From contig CAMOCC010000012.1 of NCBI GenBank assembly GCA_946610035.1, forward strand, positions 1 through 49,442: 49,442 bases of DNA, written 5' to 3'. Every line of letters starts with the position of its first letter. Positions within the stretch are counted from its first letter, which is position 1. A program made the position numbers and the translations under genes. Of the stretch, positions 31,918 to 40,848 are shown one piece after another. The notes below the pieces were generated by a model that saw only the letters and a list, made by a program, of their open reading frames with translations, was not told where the DNA came from and searched no databases. Origin of the DNA: an uncultured Verrucomicrobiota bacterium (GTDB lineage Bacteria > Verrucomicrobiota > Kiritimatiellia > RFP12 > UBA1067).

Positions 31918-34900
31918 ATGAAGGGATTGGCAACCGCTTGCATTTCGGCATTGGCGCTTTGCGCCCACGTATCGTCCGCCGACGAGGACTGGTCGCGCAT
32001 CTACCTCGGGTCCAATCCGAGCGTGGCGGGGGACGGACGCAGCTTCGTCTTCGAGTGGAACGACCACCTGTGGCTCGCGAGCACGTCCGGCGGGCACGCG
32101 CGGCGGCTCGGGACGGGGTCCTCGGCCGATTCGTGGCCCGTGATGAACATGGACGGGACGAAGGTCGCCTTCTCCTCCGACCGCGACGGCGGGTCGAAGG
32201 TCTTCGTCTTCGACATCAAGGGCGAGACAGTCCGCCAGGTGAGCTACCACTCCGAGGTGACGTGGCCGAGGGCGTGGATGCCGGACGGCCGGGGGCTCGT
32301 CTGCCTCGGGTACCGCGACTCGTCCGGGCCGAAGACGTGCCAGCGCGCGATCATGGTCCGGACGGACGAGCGGAAGGCGGAGCGGATTCCGTTCGACGTC
32401 CCCGCCGACGATCCCGTGGTGAGCCCTGACGGCTCGTCGATGCTCTTCACGCGGCGCGGCGACGAGCAATACAGGAAGCGTCCGCACTCCATCGGCCCGG
32501 TCGCAGGGCAGATATGGATGTTCAAGTTCGCGACCCGCGAGTTCACGCCGATGATCGTCCACAAGACCGACTGCCGCAATGCGCAGTGGCTGCCGGACGG
32601 CAGCGGCTTCTACTACCTCGACGCCGCGGGGGGCGTGCGCAACGTCTGGCGGCACGACATCGCGACCGGCGCGGAGACGCAGCTCACCTTCTTCACGGAC
32701 GACCACGTCTTCCAGCCGAGCCTGAGCGCGGACGGGAGGACGATGCTCTTCCGCCAGAAGTTCGACTTCTGGAGGTTCGACCCGACGGCCGCGGGCGCGA
32801 AGCCCGAGCGCATCGTACTGAGGCCCGAGCCCGGCTACGTCGAGCGCGGCGAATCCAGGAGGCGCTACTACACGAGCTGCTGGAACAACGACTCGGACGG
32901 CGACGTCGCGTTCTGCGACAACGGAATGCAGATCGCCTTCACGACGGGCGGCGACCTGTACGTGATGGACACGGTGATATGCGAGCCTGCGCTCGTCCAC
33001 GGGACGACGCGCACCCACGAGAGGGAGTGCGTGTTCTCGCCGGACGGGTCGGCGCTCTACTTCCTCAGCGACAGGGGCGACCTTTCGTCCGTAGTCAAGG
33101 CCGTCCCCGAGGATCCGGCGAAGCCGTGGTGGGAGAACACGAAGTTCATCGAGAAGGACGTCGTCGGCTTCGATGCGCAGAAGATGGGCCTCAGCATCAG
33201 CCCGGACGGACGCCGCCTCGCGTGGCAGGACCCGAACGGCGTGTTCGTCTTCGCCGACGTCGACGGGGGGAACATAGTGAAGGGGCCGCCCGCGACGCAG
33301 GGCGGGGCGTACGCGTGGAGCCCGGACGGCAGGTATGTCGCCGCGCAGCTGGCGGACGAGTTCGCGAACTTCGACGTGTGGATCGTCTCGACGGACGGCT
33401 CGCGCGAGCCGTACAACCTCTCGCGCAACTACAAGTACGACGGCGAGCCGGCGTGGAGCCCGGACGGCAAGATGATAGCCTTCGTCTCTGAGCTCCCCGA
33501 GTTCGGCGACGGCAAGTTCCTCCGCTACGTGTACCTCGACCGCGCCATCGAGGAGGTCGAGACGTACGTCTACGAGATCGACAAGTCCAGGAAGACGATA
33601 AGGGAGAACGCGGTCGACTCGGCCCGCTTCGAGGGGCTCGACCTCCCGGGCGAGAGGTTCGTCGCGCAGGAGAGGTCCGACATCGACTTCACGGACCTCA
33701 GCGAGCGCGTGCGGACGGTCCGCATCGGCGCATTCTCCCCCTTCTTCAAGTGGGACTCGCGCACGATCGCCTTCGGCAGCGCGTCCGGCCAGACTGACAC
33801 GATACGCATCCCCGACAGGATGAAGCCGGAGCGGCTCTTCTCCTGCACCGGCACGCCGCGCGCGTGGGTGGAGAAGGGCGACAGGGTGCTGTGGATCGTC
33901 GACAGGCTCCCAGCCCACGGCGAGAGGAAGTTCGGGTTCAGCGTCTACCAGAACACCAACTACGAGGACTACCAGGAGCTCGCCTTCAGGACTGCGTGGG
34001 CGCGCATCAGGGACACGTACTACGATCCCGGCGTCCACGGCGCCGACTGGCCCGGGATAGGCTACAGGTTCATCGAGCCGGTGAGGCACGCGTCCAGCTA
34101 CTCGGTCTTCATCCGCATCATGAACATGGTCCTCGGGGAGCTCGACTCGTCGCACCTCGGGTTCTATGCGGACGACAACTCGCGCCGCGAGTGGGCGCGC
34201 AAGACGCAGAGCCCTGGCTGGACCGAGGCCACCGCGCACCTGGGGCTCCGCTTCGAGAGGGACGACGCGCCGGACGGATGGGTCGTGAGGGACGTCATCC
34301 CCGGCGGACCCGCCGACAGGCGCGGCTTCGACATGAAGCCAGGCGACGTCGTCACGGCTATAGACGGGGCGAAGGTCGGGGGCGGAGTGGACCCGACGAC
34401 GGTGCTGAACGGACCCGAGAACCGGAAGGTCCGCGTCACCTTCCGCCGCTCCGCGACCGGCGCAATCGACACGGTCGTCGTGCCGTCGTGCAGCTACAAC
34501 GAGGCGCGAAGGCTCATCGGCCGGGAGGAGCTCAGGGCGAAGAGGAGGTCCGTGCACGAGCTGAGCGGCGGAAAGCTCGGCTACCTCAACATCGACGCGA
34601 TGAACTGGGAGAGCTTTTGGACGTTCCAGCACGACGTCTTCTCCGAAGGGTACGGGCGCGACGGGCTGATCATAGACGTGCGCCACAACTACGGCGGGTT
34701 CACGGCGGACCAGATGCTTCAGATACTCCTCGGCGGCGACCACTCCCGCGCGGTGACGCGCACGTGCGGCGCCGGATACCTCTTCGGCTACTGGGGGCGT
34801 CCGGTGTGGTCGAAGCCCATAGTCGTCCTCTGCAACGAGTACACCGGCTCGAACGGCGAGATCTTCTCGCACGCGATCAAGACGCTGAAGCGCGGCAAGC

Positions 34901-35178
34901 TCGTCGGGCGCGAGACGGGGGGCGGCGTCATCGGCACTTACGACAAGCCGCTGCTGGACCTCGGCAGCTTCCGCGACGCGCGCTACGGGTGGTTCGTGCT
35001 CGACGGCACGGACATGGAGCACCACGGTGCCAAGCCGGACGTCGAGGTTGACGATCTCCCTGCCGACATAGACGCGGGCGTGGACAGGCAGCTTGAGAAG
35101 GCGATAGACGTCCTTTCGGACGAGGTCGGTGCGTGGCAGAGGTCGCATCCGCCCGTCGACTTCAAGTTCGCGCGCTGA
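31918..35178 (+). CDS. Secreted tricorn-like S41 protease
   Basis: The ATG at 31918 follows GGAGGGG (31908-31914) and begins a signal peptide (MKGLATACISALALCAHVSSADED). The 1086-residue protein has two beta-propellers built of WD40/PD40-like repeats (SPDGRRLAW, WSPDGRYVAA, AWSPDGKMIAF), a PDZ domain near residues 775-850 (GWVVRDVIPGGPADRRGF), and an S41 domain. Catalytic candidates are S745-H746 in LDSSHLG and the nucleophile S978 in EYTGSNGEIFSHA; the first pair has the same numbers as in Thermoplasma tricorn. Tricorn enzymes trim peptides. Here the signal peptide suggests the periplasm or outside the cell. The residue after the nucleophile is Asn (Asp in tricorn), so specificity may differ. 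Confidence 0.88.
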   Translation: MKGLATACISALALCAHVSSADEDWSRIYLGSNPSVAGDGRSFVFEWNDHLWLASTSGGHARRLGTGSSADSWPVMNMDGTKVAFSSDRDGGSKVFVFDIKGETVRQVSYHSEVTWPRAWMPDGRGLVCLGYRDSSGPKTCQRAIMVRTDERKAERIPFDVPADDPVVSPDGSSMLFTRRGDEQYRKRPHSIGPVAGQIWMFKFATREFTPMIVHKTDCRNAQWLPDGSGFYYLDAAGGVRNVWRHDIATGAETQLTFFTDDHVFQPSLSADGRTMLFRQKFDFWRFDPTAAGAKPERIVLRPEPGYVERGESRRRYYTSCWNNDSDGDVAFCDNGMQIAFTTGGDLYVMDTVICEPALVHGTTRTHERECVFSPDGSALYFLSDRGDLSSVVKAVPEDPAKPWWENTKFIEKDVVGFDAQKMGLSISPDGRRLAWQDPNGVFVFADVDGGNIVKGPPATQGGAYAWSPDGRYVAAQLADEFANFDVWIVSTDGSREPYNLSRNYKYDGEPAWSPDGKMIAFVSELPEFGDGKFLRYVYLDRAIEEVETYVYEIDKSRKTIRENAVDSARFEGLDLPGERFVAQERSDIDFTDLSERVRTVRIGAFSPFFKWDSRTIAFGSASGQTDTIRIPDRMKPERLFSCTGTPRAWVEKGDRVLWIVDRLPAHGERKFGFSVYQNTNYEDYQELAFRTAWARIRDTYYDPGVHGADWPGIGYRFIEPVRHASSYSVFIRIMNMVLGELDSSHLGFYADDNSRREWARKTQSPGWTEATAHLGLRFERDDAPDGWVVRDVIPGGPADRRGFDMKPGDVVTAIDGAKVGGGVDPTTVLNGPENRKVRVTFRRSATGAIDTVVVPSCSYNEARRLIGREELRAKRRSVHELSGGKLGYLNIDAMNWESFWTFQHDVFSEGYGRDGLIIDVRHNYGGFTADQMLQILLGGDHSRAVTRTCGAGYLFGYWGRPVWSKPIVVLCNEYTGSNGEIFSHAIKTLKRGKLVGRETGGGVIGTYDKPLLDLGSFRDARYGWFVLDGTDMEHHGAKPDVEVDDLPADIDAGVDRQLEKAIDVLSDEVGAWQRSHPPVDFKFAR

Positions 35179-35216
35179 GGCGGGGTCCGCTTCCCGTCGG
35201 CATGGCTTTCCGGCGG

Positions 35217-35246
35217 TTGATTGCCGACGGTCGATTATGGTATAAT
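35217..35246 (+). promoter_or_regulatory. Promoter of tRNA-Cys
   Basis: TTGATT (35217-35222), an 18-bp spacer, and a perfect TATAAT (35241-35246) preceded by TGG. Transcription would start about 18 bases before the tRNA. Confidence 0.7.
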
Positions 35247-35271
35247 AGTGGCCGTTAGTGATAAAAGGCAC

Positions 35272-35345
35272 GGTGGGATGGCCGAGCGGTTAGGTAGCGG
35301 ACTGCAAATCCGCTTACAGCGGTTCAACTCCGCTTCCCACCTCCA
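35272..35345 (+). tRNA. tRNA-Cys (anticodon GCA)
   Basis: A full cloverleaf can be drawn. The acceptor stem is GGTGGGA (35272-35278) with TCCCACC (35335-35341). The D arm lies within GCCGAGCGGTTAGGTAGC. The anticodon stem AGCGGA/TCCGCT surrounds the loop CTGCAAA, with GCA at 35304-35306. The T arm contains GTTCAACTC. The discriminator base is T and the CCA end is encoded (35343-35345). It is the only RNA gene I can support in the window. Confidence 0.93.
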
Positions 35346-35354
35346 ATATTGAAT

Positions 35355-35918
35355 ATGATAACACTGTGGGGCTTCATACTTGGTCTGCCGCTCCTCGCCT
35401 TCGGCGGGGTGCTCCTCCTTTCCCCTGGCCTTGCCAGGCGTTTCGTCGAATGGTTCCGTGGCTCCAGGTCCGTCGCTGCCGTCCTCACGACGGTGGCGTG
35501 GTTCTGGACGGCGTACGAGTGCGACAACCTGGGAATCGCCTCCATCGACCGCTTCACGAAGATGTTCCCCGGTCAGCTCTGGGTCATGGCGACGGTCCTG
35601 GTGCCGCTGACGATCGCGTGGATGCCGAAGAGCCTCTCCGTAAGGGCCCTGTCGGGCGTCCTCATGCTGATGCCGGCGGAGCTCTTCAAGACGACCCACA
35701 TGTACCGTCCGCCGTCCGGCGTCCTTTTCGCGCCGATCGACCTCTTCGTGTACGCGGCCTACGTCGGCATCGTCACGGGCATGTACGGAATGTTCTATCC
35801 GTGGTCGCTCGAGGCCAAGATGGACCGCCTTCTCGCGAGCGGGGTTGCGGCCCGGGCAGCGGGAGGGGCGCTTGCGGCGCTGGGCGCCGCGATAACCACG
35901 ACGGGGTGCCTGGTATGA
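35355..35918 (+). CDS. Small multi-pass membrane protein of unknown function
   Basis: A product of about 188 residues with roughly five or six hydrophobic segments: MITLWGFILGLPLLAFGGVLLL, SVAAVLTTVAWFWTAYE, LWVMATVLVPLTIAWM, ALSGVLMLMPAELF, PIDLFVYAAYVGIVTGMYGMF and a C-terminal GGALAALGAAITTTG. The ATG at 35355 starts only nine bases after the tRNA-Cys CCA end, and a TTG at 35349 is also possible. No Shine-Dalgarno sequence is seen. It may be read from the tRNA promoter after processing. I do not recognise the family; codon use matches the neighbouring genes, and the long open frame supports a real gene. Confidence 0.65.
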   Translation: MITLWGFILGLPLLAFGGVLLLSPGLARRFVEWFRGSRSVAAVLTTVAWFWTAYECDNLGIASIDRFTKMFPGQLWVMATVLVPLTIAWMPKSLSVRALSGVLMLMPAELFKTTHMYRPPSGVLFAPIDLFVYAAYVGIVTGMYGMFYPWSLEAKMDRLLASGVAARAAGGALAALGAAITTTGCLV

Positions 35919-35983
35919 CGACCGCCGCTGCGACCCCGCCGCCCCCATCCGCCCATTCCGCTGCGGATTGAGAAAGGAAGCCG

Positions 35984-37678
35984 ATGAAAGACGTATTGAC
36001 TATCCTGTTGACGGTGCTGGGGGGGCTTGGGACGTTCCTCCTCGGGATGAAGCACCTTTCGGAGGGGCTCCAGGCGACCGCCGGCGGCAGCCTCCGGAAG
36101 TTCATGTCCAACGCGACGCGGCACCGCATCTACGGAGTGGGCACGGGCATCGTCTCGACGATCATCGTCCAGTCGAGCTCCATCATAACGGTGATGCTCG
36201 TCGGCTTCGTCTCGACGGCGCTGATGACGCTCCCGCAGGCGTTCAGCGTGCTCATCGGCGCGAACATCGGCACGACGGCGACGGTCTGGATAATCGCGTA
36301 CGCGCCCGATCCGCAGATGCTCGGCTTCGTGGGCCTTGCGATAGGCGGGGCGATGTACTTCTTCCTGAGGGGCGAGAGGATCCACAACCTCGGCCTCACG
36401 CTCATCGGCCTCGGGCTCGTCTTCCTGGGCCTCTACTTCATGTCGAAGGGCGTCGCCCCGATAAAGCAGAATCCCGACATCGCGCGGGTCTTCACCTCCA
36501 TGAGCGCCGAGCACTTCGCAGGCGTCGTCGAGATTGCGTTCTGCGCGATGCTCCTCACGGCGGTGATACAGAGTTCGGCGGCGACGATAGCGATCGCCAT
36601 GGCCCTCGCCCAGCAGGGGCTCATCACGTACGAGGTCGCGATAGCCGTCCTCTTCGGCGCGAATGTCGGCACGACCGCGACCGGCTGGATCGCCGCGATC
36701 GGCGGGACTGCGGACGCGAAGCGGACGGCGCTCTCGCACACGCTTTCGAACCTCGTCGGCTCCATGGTCCTCCTCCCGTTCTTCGGCGCGTTCGTCTGGG
36801 TCGGCAAGACGCTCTTCCCGCACTTGGCGGAGGCGGAGACGATCGTCGTCTCGGGCGTCGAGACCAAGGCGTACCTCCACATGATGGCTCCTATCGCGGT
36901 GACGGACACGATATTCGCAGTCTGCCGCGGAATCATCTTCTTCCCGCTCGTCCGCCCGTTCGCGCGCCTCATCGAGAAGCTCGTCAAGCAGCCGGAGAAC
37001 GAGAAGCCCCACCTCTCCAGCCTCAAGTTCGGCTCCCACCTCTCGCCCGTCATCGCCTGCGACCAGGCGCTGCAGGAGGTCTTCTTCATGCGCGAGAGCA
37101 ACATCGACCTCCTCAAGTGCGCACGGGCCGTCATCGCGGGGGAGTCGGACGACAAGATGGAGGCCCACATCACGCACCGCGAGGAAATCCTGGACAACGT
37201 GCAGAGGGAGGTCACCGAGTTCCTCGGCTCCATCATGTCCAAGCGCCTCCCTCAGGACGTCGCCGAGCGCGCGCAGAGGATCCTGCGCTTCACGGACGAG
37301 CTGGAGAGCGTCTCGGACGAGGCGGCGGCCGTCCTCAAGGCGGTGAAGCGCCTCAGGAGGCAGAGGCAGGAGGTGTCGGCCGTCTCCCGCGCGCTGCTCC
37401 TCTCCGTCCACGACCGCGTCGCGCGCTTCGCCGAGATGGTCACTCCGTGGATCCGCTCGCCGCGTCCCGCCGTCGACATCAAGGAGGTGCAGGCGGAGTC
37501 CAAGGCGATCCACGAATTCGTGCGCGACGCGAGGAAGGCGCAGATCGGGCGCGTCGGGCCCGAGGACCCCGGTTCGCCCATACGCGTCCTTGCGGAGCTG
37601 GACATCATCAACGCCTACGAGCGCGTCCGCTCCTGCTACTTGAACATCGCTGAGACCATCGCGGGCGGCAAGAAATGA
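35984..37678 (+). CDS. Na+/phosphate cotransporter (NptA/PhoU-like type)
   Basis: A 564-residue inner-membrane transporter of the Na/Pi-II family. The two inverted halves each carry the QSS signature: VQSSSIITVMLVGFVSTALM near residue 65 and IQSSAATIAIAMALAQQGL near 193. GANIGTTATVW and GANVGTTATGW accompany them. A PhoU-like helical domain follows from about residue 350. The family imports inorganic phosphate with sodium; PhoU-like tails are common in bacterial members. AAAGGAAG precedes the start. The stop overlaps the next ATG by four bases (ATGA), so it is co-translated with the MurC-like ligase. Confidence 0.9.
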   Translation: MKDVLTILLTVLGGLGTFLLGMKHLSEGLQATAGGSLRKFMSNATRHRIYGVGTGIVSTIIVQSSSIITVMLVGFVSTALMTLPQAFSVLIGANIGTTATVWIIAYAPDPQMLGFVGLAIGGAMYFFLRGERIHNLGLTLIGLGLVFLGLYFMSKGVAPIKQNPDIARVFTSMSAEHFAGVVEIAFCAMLLTAVIQSSAATIAIAMALAQQGLITYEVAIAVLFGANVGTTATGWIAAIGGTADAKRTALSHTLSNLVGSMVLLPFFGAFVWVGKTLFPHLAEAETIVVSGVETKAYLHMMAPIAVTDTIFAVCRGIIFFPLVRPFARLIEKLVKQPENEKPHLSSLKFGSHLSPVIACDQALQEVFFMRESNIDLLKCARAVIAGESDDKMEAHITHREEILDNVQREVTEFLGSIMSKRLPQDVAERAQRILRFTDELESVSDEAAAVLKAVKRLRRQRQEVSAVSRALLLSVHDRVARFAEMVTPWIRSPRPAVDIKEVQAESKAIHEFVRDARKAQIGRVGPEDPGSPIRVLAELDIINAYERVRSCYLNIAETIAGGKK

Positions 37679-38916
37679 AAAGGCATTTGATCGGCATCGG
37701 CGGCGTCGGCATGAGCGCGCTCGCCACGGCGCTGAAGCGCCTGGGGGACGAGGTGACGGGGGCGGACAGGAACCTCTCGACGCCGAACATCCGCTTCCTC
37801 GAGTCGATCGGAGTAAGGTGCTTCCCGGACGACGGCAGCGGAGTCGACTCGTCGACGGACGAGGTGGTCGTCTCCACGGCGATCGAGCCCGGCAACCCCG
37901 GCCTCGCCAAGGCGGAGTCCCTCGGCATCCCCGTGACGCACCGCGCCAAGGCGCTTGCGCGCACGCTCGCCGGCTACAGGCTCGTCGCCGTCGTGGGCAC
38001 CTGCGGCAAGTCGACCGTGACGGCGATGCTCGGGCACGTCCTCGCCGAGTGCGGGATGGACCCGATGTGCGTCAACGGGGCGAACGTCCCCGGCTGGGAG
38101 GGCGCGGTGAGGTTCGGCCGCGGCGAATACGCCGTGGCCGAGGTGGACGAGAGCGACAAGTCGCTCGTCGCGTTCTCGCCGTATGCCGCCATCGTCACGA
38201 ACGCGAGCGCCGACCACTACTCCGAGGAGGAGATGAACGAGGTCTTCGACGCGTTCGTCAAGGACCTGCCCGGACCCCTGGTCGACGGCAGGACCCGGTC
38301 CGACCCGGATCCGGACCTGGTCGTCCCCGTCCCCGGTCGGCACAACCGCCAGAACGCCGATCTCGCCGTCCGCATGGCCGTGGCCCTCGGCTGCGCCCCC
38401 GCCGACGCCATAGCGGCGATGCGAACCTTCGGCGGCGTCGAGCGCCGCCTCCAGCGCATCGCCTCTCCGTCTGCCGCCGTCTACGACGACTACGCGCACA
38501 ACCCCGAGAAGCTGCATGCGATGTGGACCACGGTCGCCGAGGCCCATCCGGGCGGGATTTGCGTCGTATGGCGTCCGCACGGCTACGCCCCGCTCAGGAA
38601 GATGAAGGACGCGCTCGCGGCGATGTTCAACGAAGCGGCGGGTCCGAAGGACAGGCTCCTGCTCCTTCCCGTGTACGACGCCGGCGGGACTACGGACAGG
38701 TCGATCAACTCGGACGCCCTCGCGGCGCTTCTCAGGCCGGGCCTGTGCGAGCTCGTCCCGGACCTTGACGCGGCGTTCGAATGGATTGCGGCGCATTCGC
38801 GCGAATTCGCCGCGTTCGTGACGTGCGGGGCGCGCGATCCGGGGCTGCCGGAGCTTGCGCGCCGCATCGCGGGGATTGCAGATTTCCAAGGACAATCGAC
38901 AAATGAAAGAACCTGA
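37675..38916 (+). CDS. MurC-like Mur ligase
   Basis: A 413-residue ATP-dependent amide ligase of the Mur family. It begins with the Rossmann-type [14 protein letters not shown]. The P-loop is GTCGKST (K112), where most MurC proteins have [17 protein letters not shown] and [12 protein letters not shown] match the MurC pattern (ADESD, TNIEADH), as do GGVERRLQ and [10 protein letters not shown]. MurC adds L-alanine to UDP-N-acetylmuramate; relatives such as Mpl add a tripeptide. At 413 residues it is shorter than the usual 450-490. Whether it is the cell's MurC or a paralogue cannot be told here. It overlaps the transporter by four bases and folE by 14, which suggests one transcript. Confidence 0.75.
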   Translation: MKRHLIGIGGVGMSALATALKRLGDEVTGADRNLSTPNIRFLESIGVRCFPDDGSGVDSSTDEVVVSTAIEPGNPGLAKAESLGIPVTHRAKALARTLAGYRLVAVVGTCGKSTVTAMLGHVLAECGMDPMCVNGANVPGWEGAVRFGRGEYAVAEVDESDKSLVAFSPYAAIVTNASADHYSEEEMNEVFDAFVKDLPGPLVDGRTRSDPDPDLVVPVPGRHNRQNADLAVRMAVALGCAPADAIAAMRTFGGVERRLQRIASPSAAVYDDYAHNPEKLHAMWTTVAEAHPGGICVVWRPHGYAPLRKMKDALAAMFNEAAGPKDRLLLLPVYDAGGTTDRSINSDALAALLRPGLCELVPDLDAAFEWIAAHSREFAAFVTCGARDPGLPELARRIAGIADFQGQSTNERT

Positions 38917-39466
38917 CGAGAAGAAGATAGCCGCGCTTGTGAAGAAGCTCCTTGTGGAGCTTGGCGAGGATCCCGAAAGGGACGGACTCAAGCGCACGCC
39001 CCTGCGCGTCGCGAAGTCGCTCGCGTTCCTCACGCGCGGCTACCGGCAGAACCTGAAGGCGGTGGTGAACAACGCGAAGTTCGCGAGCGGAACGAACCAC
39101 ATGGTCATCCTCAAGGACATCGAACTCTATTCGCTGTGCGAGCACCACATGCTGCCTTTCTACGGCAGGTGCGCCATCGGCTACATCTCGAAGGGGAAGG
39201 TCCTCGGAGTCTCCAAGCTCGCGCGCATCGTGGACATGTTCGCGCGCCGCCTGCAGATACAGGAGCGCCTTACCGAGGAAATCGCGGACGCCGTGATGGA
39301 GGAGTCGGGCGCGGAGGGCGTGGGCGTGGTGATCCGCGCCAAGCACCTGTGCATGATGATGCGCGGCGTGGAGAAGCAGAATTCCGAGATGACCACGTCG
39401 GCCGTCCTGGGTTCGTTCCGTTCGGACGAAAAGGTCCGCAGCGAATTCCTCTCACTCATCCGCTGA
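38903..39466 (+). CDS. folE: GTP cyclohydrolase I
   Basis: A 187-residue enzyme that converts GTP to dihydroneopterin triphosphate, the first step of folate (or pterin/queuosine-type) synthesis. The ATG at 38903 is chosen because AAGGA precedes it and because the protein then begins at the family's usual helix ([26 protein letters not shown]). Zinc ligands are C79 and H82 in [10 protein letters not shown] and C150 in HLCMMMRGV; the spacing equals that of the human enzyme. [25 protein letters not shown] is the typical core. The start lies 14 bases inside the MurC-like gene. It converges on the XylR-type regulator 11 bases further on. Confidence 0.95.
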   Translation: MKEPDEKKIAALVKKLLVELGEDPERDGLKRTPLRVAKSLAFLTRGYRQNLKAVVNNAKFASGTNHMVILKDIELYSLCEHHMLPFYGRCAIGYISKGKVLGVSKLARIVDMFARRLQIQERLTEEIADAVMEESGAEGVGVVIRAKHLCMMMRGVEKQNSEMTTSAVLGSFRSDEKVRSEFLSLIR

Positions 39467-39477
39467 TTCCCTGCCGC

Positions 39478-40710
39478 TTAACCGCATCCGGCATGCGACT
39501 GGAGGCGTTTCCATTCGCCCGTCGTCATCCCCGTCACGCGCTTGAAGAAGTGGGCGAGCTGCGCGGCGGAGGGGAAGTCGCAGCGCGCGGCGATCTGGGA
39601 GGCGGAGAGGTCCGTCTCGGCGAGCAGCCGCTTGATTTCGGCTAGGCGGGCGGCGCGGATTTCCCGTCCGACCGACGTGTCGCGCACCTGGCGGAAGCGA
39701 AGGTCGAGGAGCTGGCGCGAGACGCCGAGGTGCCGCGCCACGTCGTCGGCGGAAAGCGCGTCCGACGCGCGGGCGCGTATGAAGTCCAGGGCGCGGTCGA
39801 CGAGATGGGCCGCGGGCGGGATGCGGCGCGTCGAGTTGCGCTCGACGACGGCGTCCGGCTGCTGGCGGATGAAGAGGGGACGCTTCGGCGCGGCCCGTCC
39901 CTCCATAAGGCGGTCGAGGACGCGGGCGGATTCGTAGCCGAGCTCCTCGTGGTTGACGGCGACGCTGGAGAGGTTGGGCGAGGCGAAGCGGCACAGCACC
40001 TCGTCGTTGTCCGTTCCAAGGACGGCTACTTGCGCGGGAATGGCTAGGCCGGCGGCTTCGCACGCCTCCGCGACGGCGAGCGCCGTCACGTCGTAGACGC
40101 ACCAGACGGCGGCGGGCTTGGGGAGGCCATTGAGGAAGGCGCCGAGCGCGGCGGAATCGAGCGGACGCTCGTCCGAGGTGCAGGTGAAGGCGCGGAGGTC
40201 CCACTTGCGCTCGCGGGCGATGGCGCGGAAGGCGCGTTCGCGCTCGTAGGACCAGCGCCGCTCGGCGCGGTCGGAGACGAACGCGACGGACTTGAAGCCG
40301 CCGCGATATGCCAGGTGGTCCGCCGCCGCCGCTGCGATGGAGGCGTTGTCGACATCCGTGAAGGCGGTGCGGCGGATCGCGTTCCCTGCGACCGGGAATT
40401 CCTCGGGAAGGACGTTGAACGAGACGGGAAGGTCCGAGACGAGCAGCTCCCTGAAGCATCCCGACGCCTCGGGAAGGCCCGCAACGACGCCGTCCACGCC
40501 CGCGCTCTTCAGTTCGTCCACGAATGTCGCCGTAATGCGCTCGAAGTCGGCGACGATCTTCAGCTTCCAGCGACGCCCGCCGTTGACATAGCGGAGGACG
40601 CCCCTGAGGGAGCTTCGCCCCGAGGCGTCGTCGAGGTTCAGCAGGACGGCGACGGTCTTGGGCTTCGGGAGTCGCCTGACGGAGGAGTATTTGCTGTTTG
40701 TCTTCTTCAT
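39478..40710 (-). CDS. XylR-type regulator (LacI-like sensor plus AraC-type HTH)
   Basis: A 410-residue transcription regulator. Residues from about 20 to 290 form a periplasmic-binding-protein fold (KTVAVLLNLDDASGRSSLRGVLRY, VWCVYDVTALAVAEACEAAGL, VAVLGTDNDEVLC, SSVAVNHEELGYESARVLDRLM), the sugar sensor of LacI/XylR proteins. The last 110 residues are an AraC DNA-binding domain (LSADDVARHLGVSRQLLDLRFRQV, then AEIKRLLAETDLSASQIAARCDFPSAAQLAHFFKRVTGMTTGEWKR). In this family, sugar binding lets the dimer bind direct repeats and activate promoters. It is divergent from the mannan locus, and paired repeats lie in the space between. Its own -10 box ends eight bases before the ATG, and one operator half overlaps its -35 region, suggesting autoregulation. 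Confidence 0.88.
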   Translation of the reverse strand: MKKTNSKYSSVRRLPKPKTVAVLLNLDDASGRSSLRGVLRYVNGGRRWKLKIVADFERITATFVDELKSAGVDGVVAGLPEASGCFRELLVSDLPVSFNVLPEEFPVAGNAIRRTAFTDVDNASIAAAAADHLAYRGGFKSVAFVSDRAERRWSYERERAFRAIARERKWDLRAFTCTSDERPLDSAALGAFLNGLPKPAAVWCVYDVTALAVAEACEAAGLAIPAQVAVLGTDNDEVLCRFASPNLSSVAVNHEELGYESARVLDRLMEGRAAPKRPLFIRQQPDAVVERNSTRRIPPAAHLVDRALDFIRARASDALSADDVARHLGVSRQLLDLRFRQVRDTSVGREIRAARLAEIKRLLAETDLSASQIAARCDFPSAAQLAHFFKRVTGMTTGEWKRLQSHAGCG

Positions 40711-40718
40711 CGCCGATG

Positions 40719-40724
40719 ATTATA
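40719..40724 (-). promoter_or_regulatory. -10 box of the XylR-type gene (leaderless layout)
   Basis: TATAAT on the minus strand ends eight bases before the ATG at 40710. A -35 candidate TTTCCA (40747-40742) overlaps the first operator half-site. Confidence 0.55.
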
Positions 40725-40741
40725 TCATATTTCGGACTTGG

Positions 40742-40779
40742 TGGAAATGGCAATGAGGTGTTAGGCGAAAAGTCAATGG
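40742..40779 (+). promoter_or_regulatory. Paired direct repeats, operator copy 1
   Basis: The half-sites TGGAAATGGCAATGAG (40742-40757) and GCGAAAAGTCAATGGA (40765-40780) share GAAAnGnCAAT and are spaced 23 bp apart, about two helical turns. They end six bases before a -35 box. The same arrangement occurs at 42303-42341. AraC/XylR proteins characteristically bind such tandem half-sites beside -35 boxes. Confidence 0.6.
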
Positions 40780-40785
40780 AATGTA

Positions 40786-40815
40786 TTGACTGCGGCAATG
40801 TGTTTCATGTAGAAT
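40786..40815 (+). promoter_or_regulatory. Promoter of the broken secreted gene
   Basis: TTGACT (40786-40791), an 18-bp spacer and TAGAAT (40810-40815). It aligns without gaps to the GH27 promoter 1561 bp downstream, from the operator through the -10 box. Confidence 0.7.
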
Positions 40816-40848
40816 AGCGGCGTAAACACCACATAAAGGAGTTCTTGG

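Noticed and set aside
31861-35271. Long minus-strand open frame of over 1100 codons opposite the tricorn-like gene
   Set aside because: It is antisense to a gene with clear domains, has Arg/Val/Asp-rich low-complexity sequence, and results from high GC at third positions. Similar long shadows oppose the helicase, the hybrid kinase and the transporter genes.
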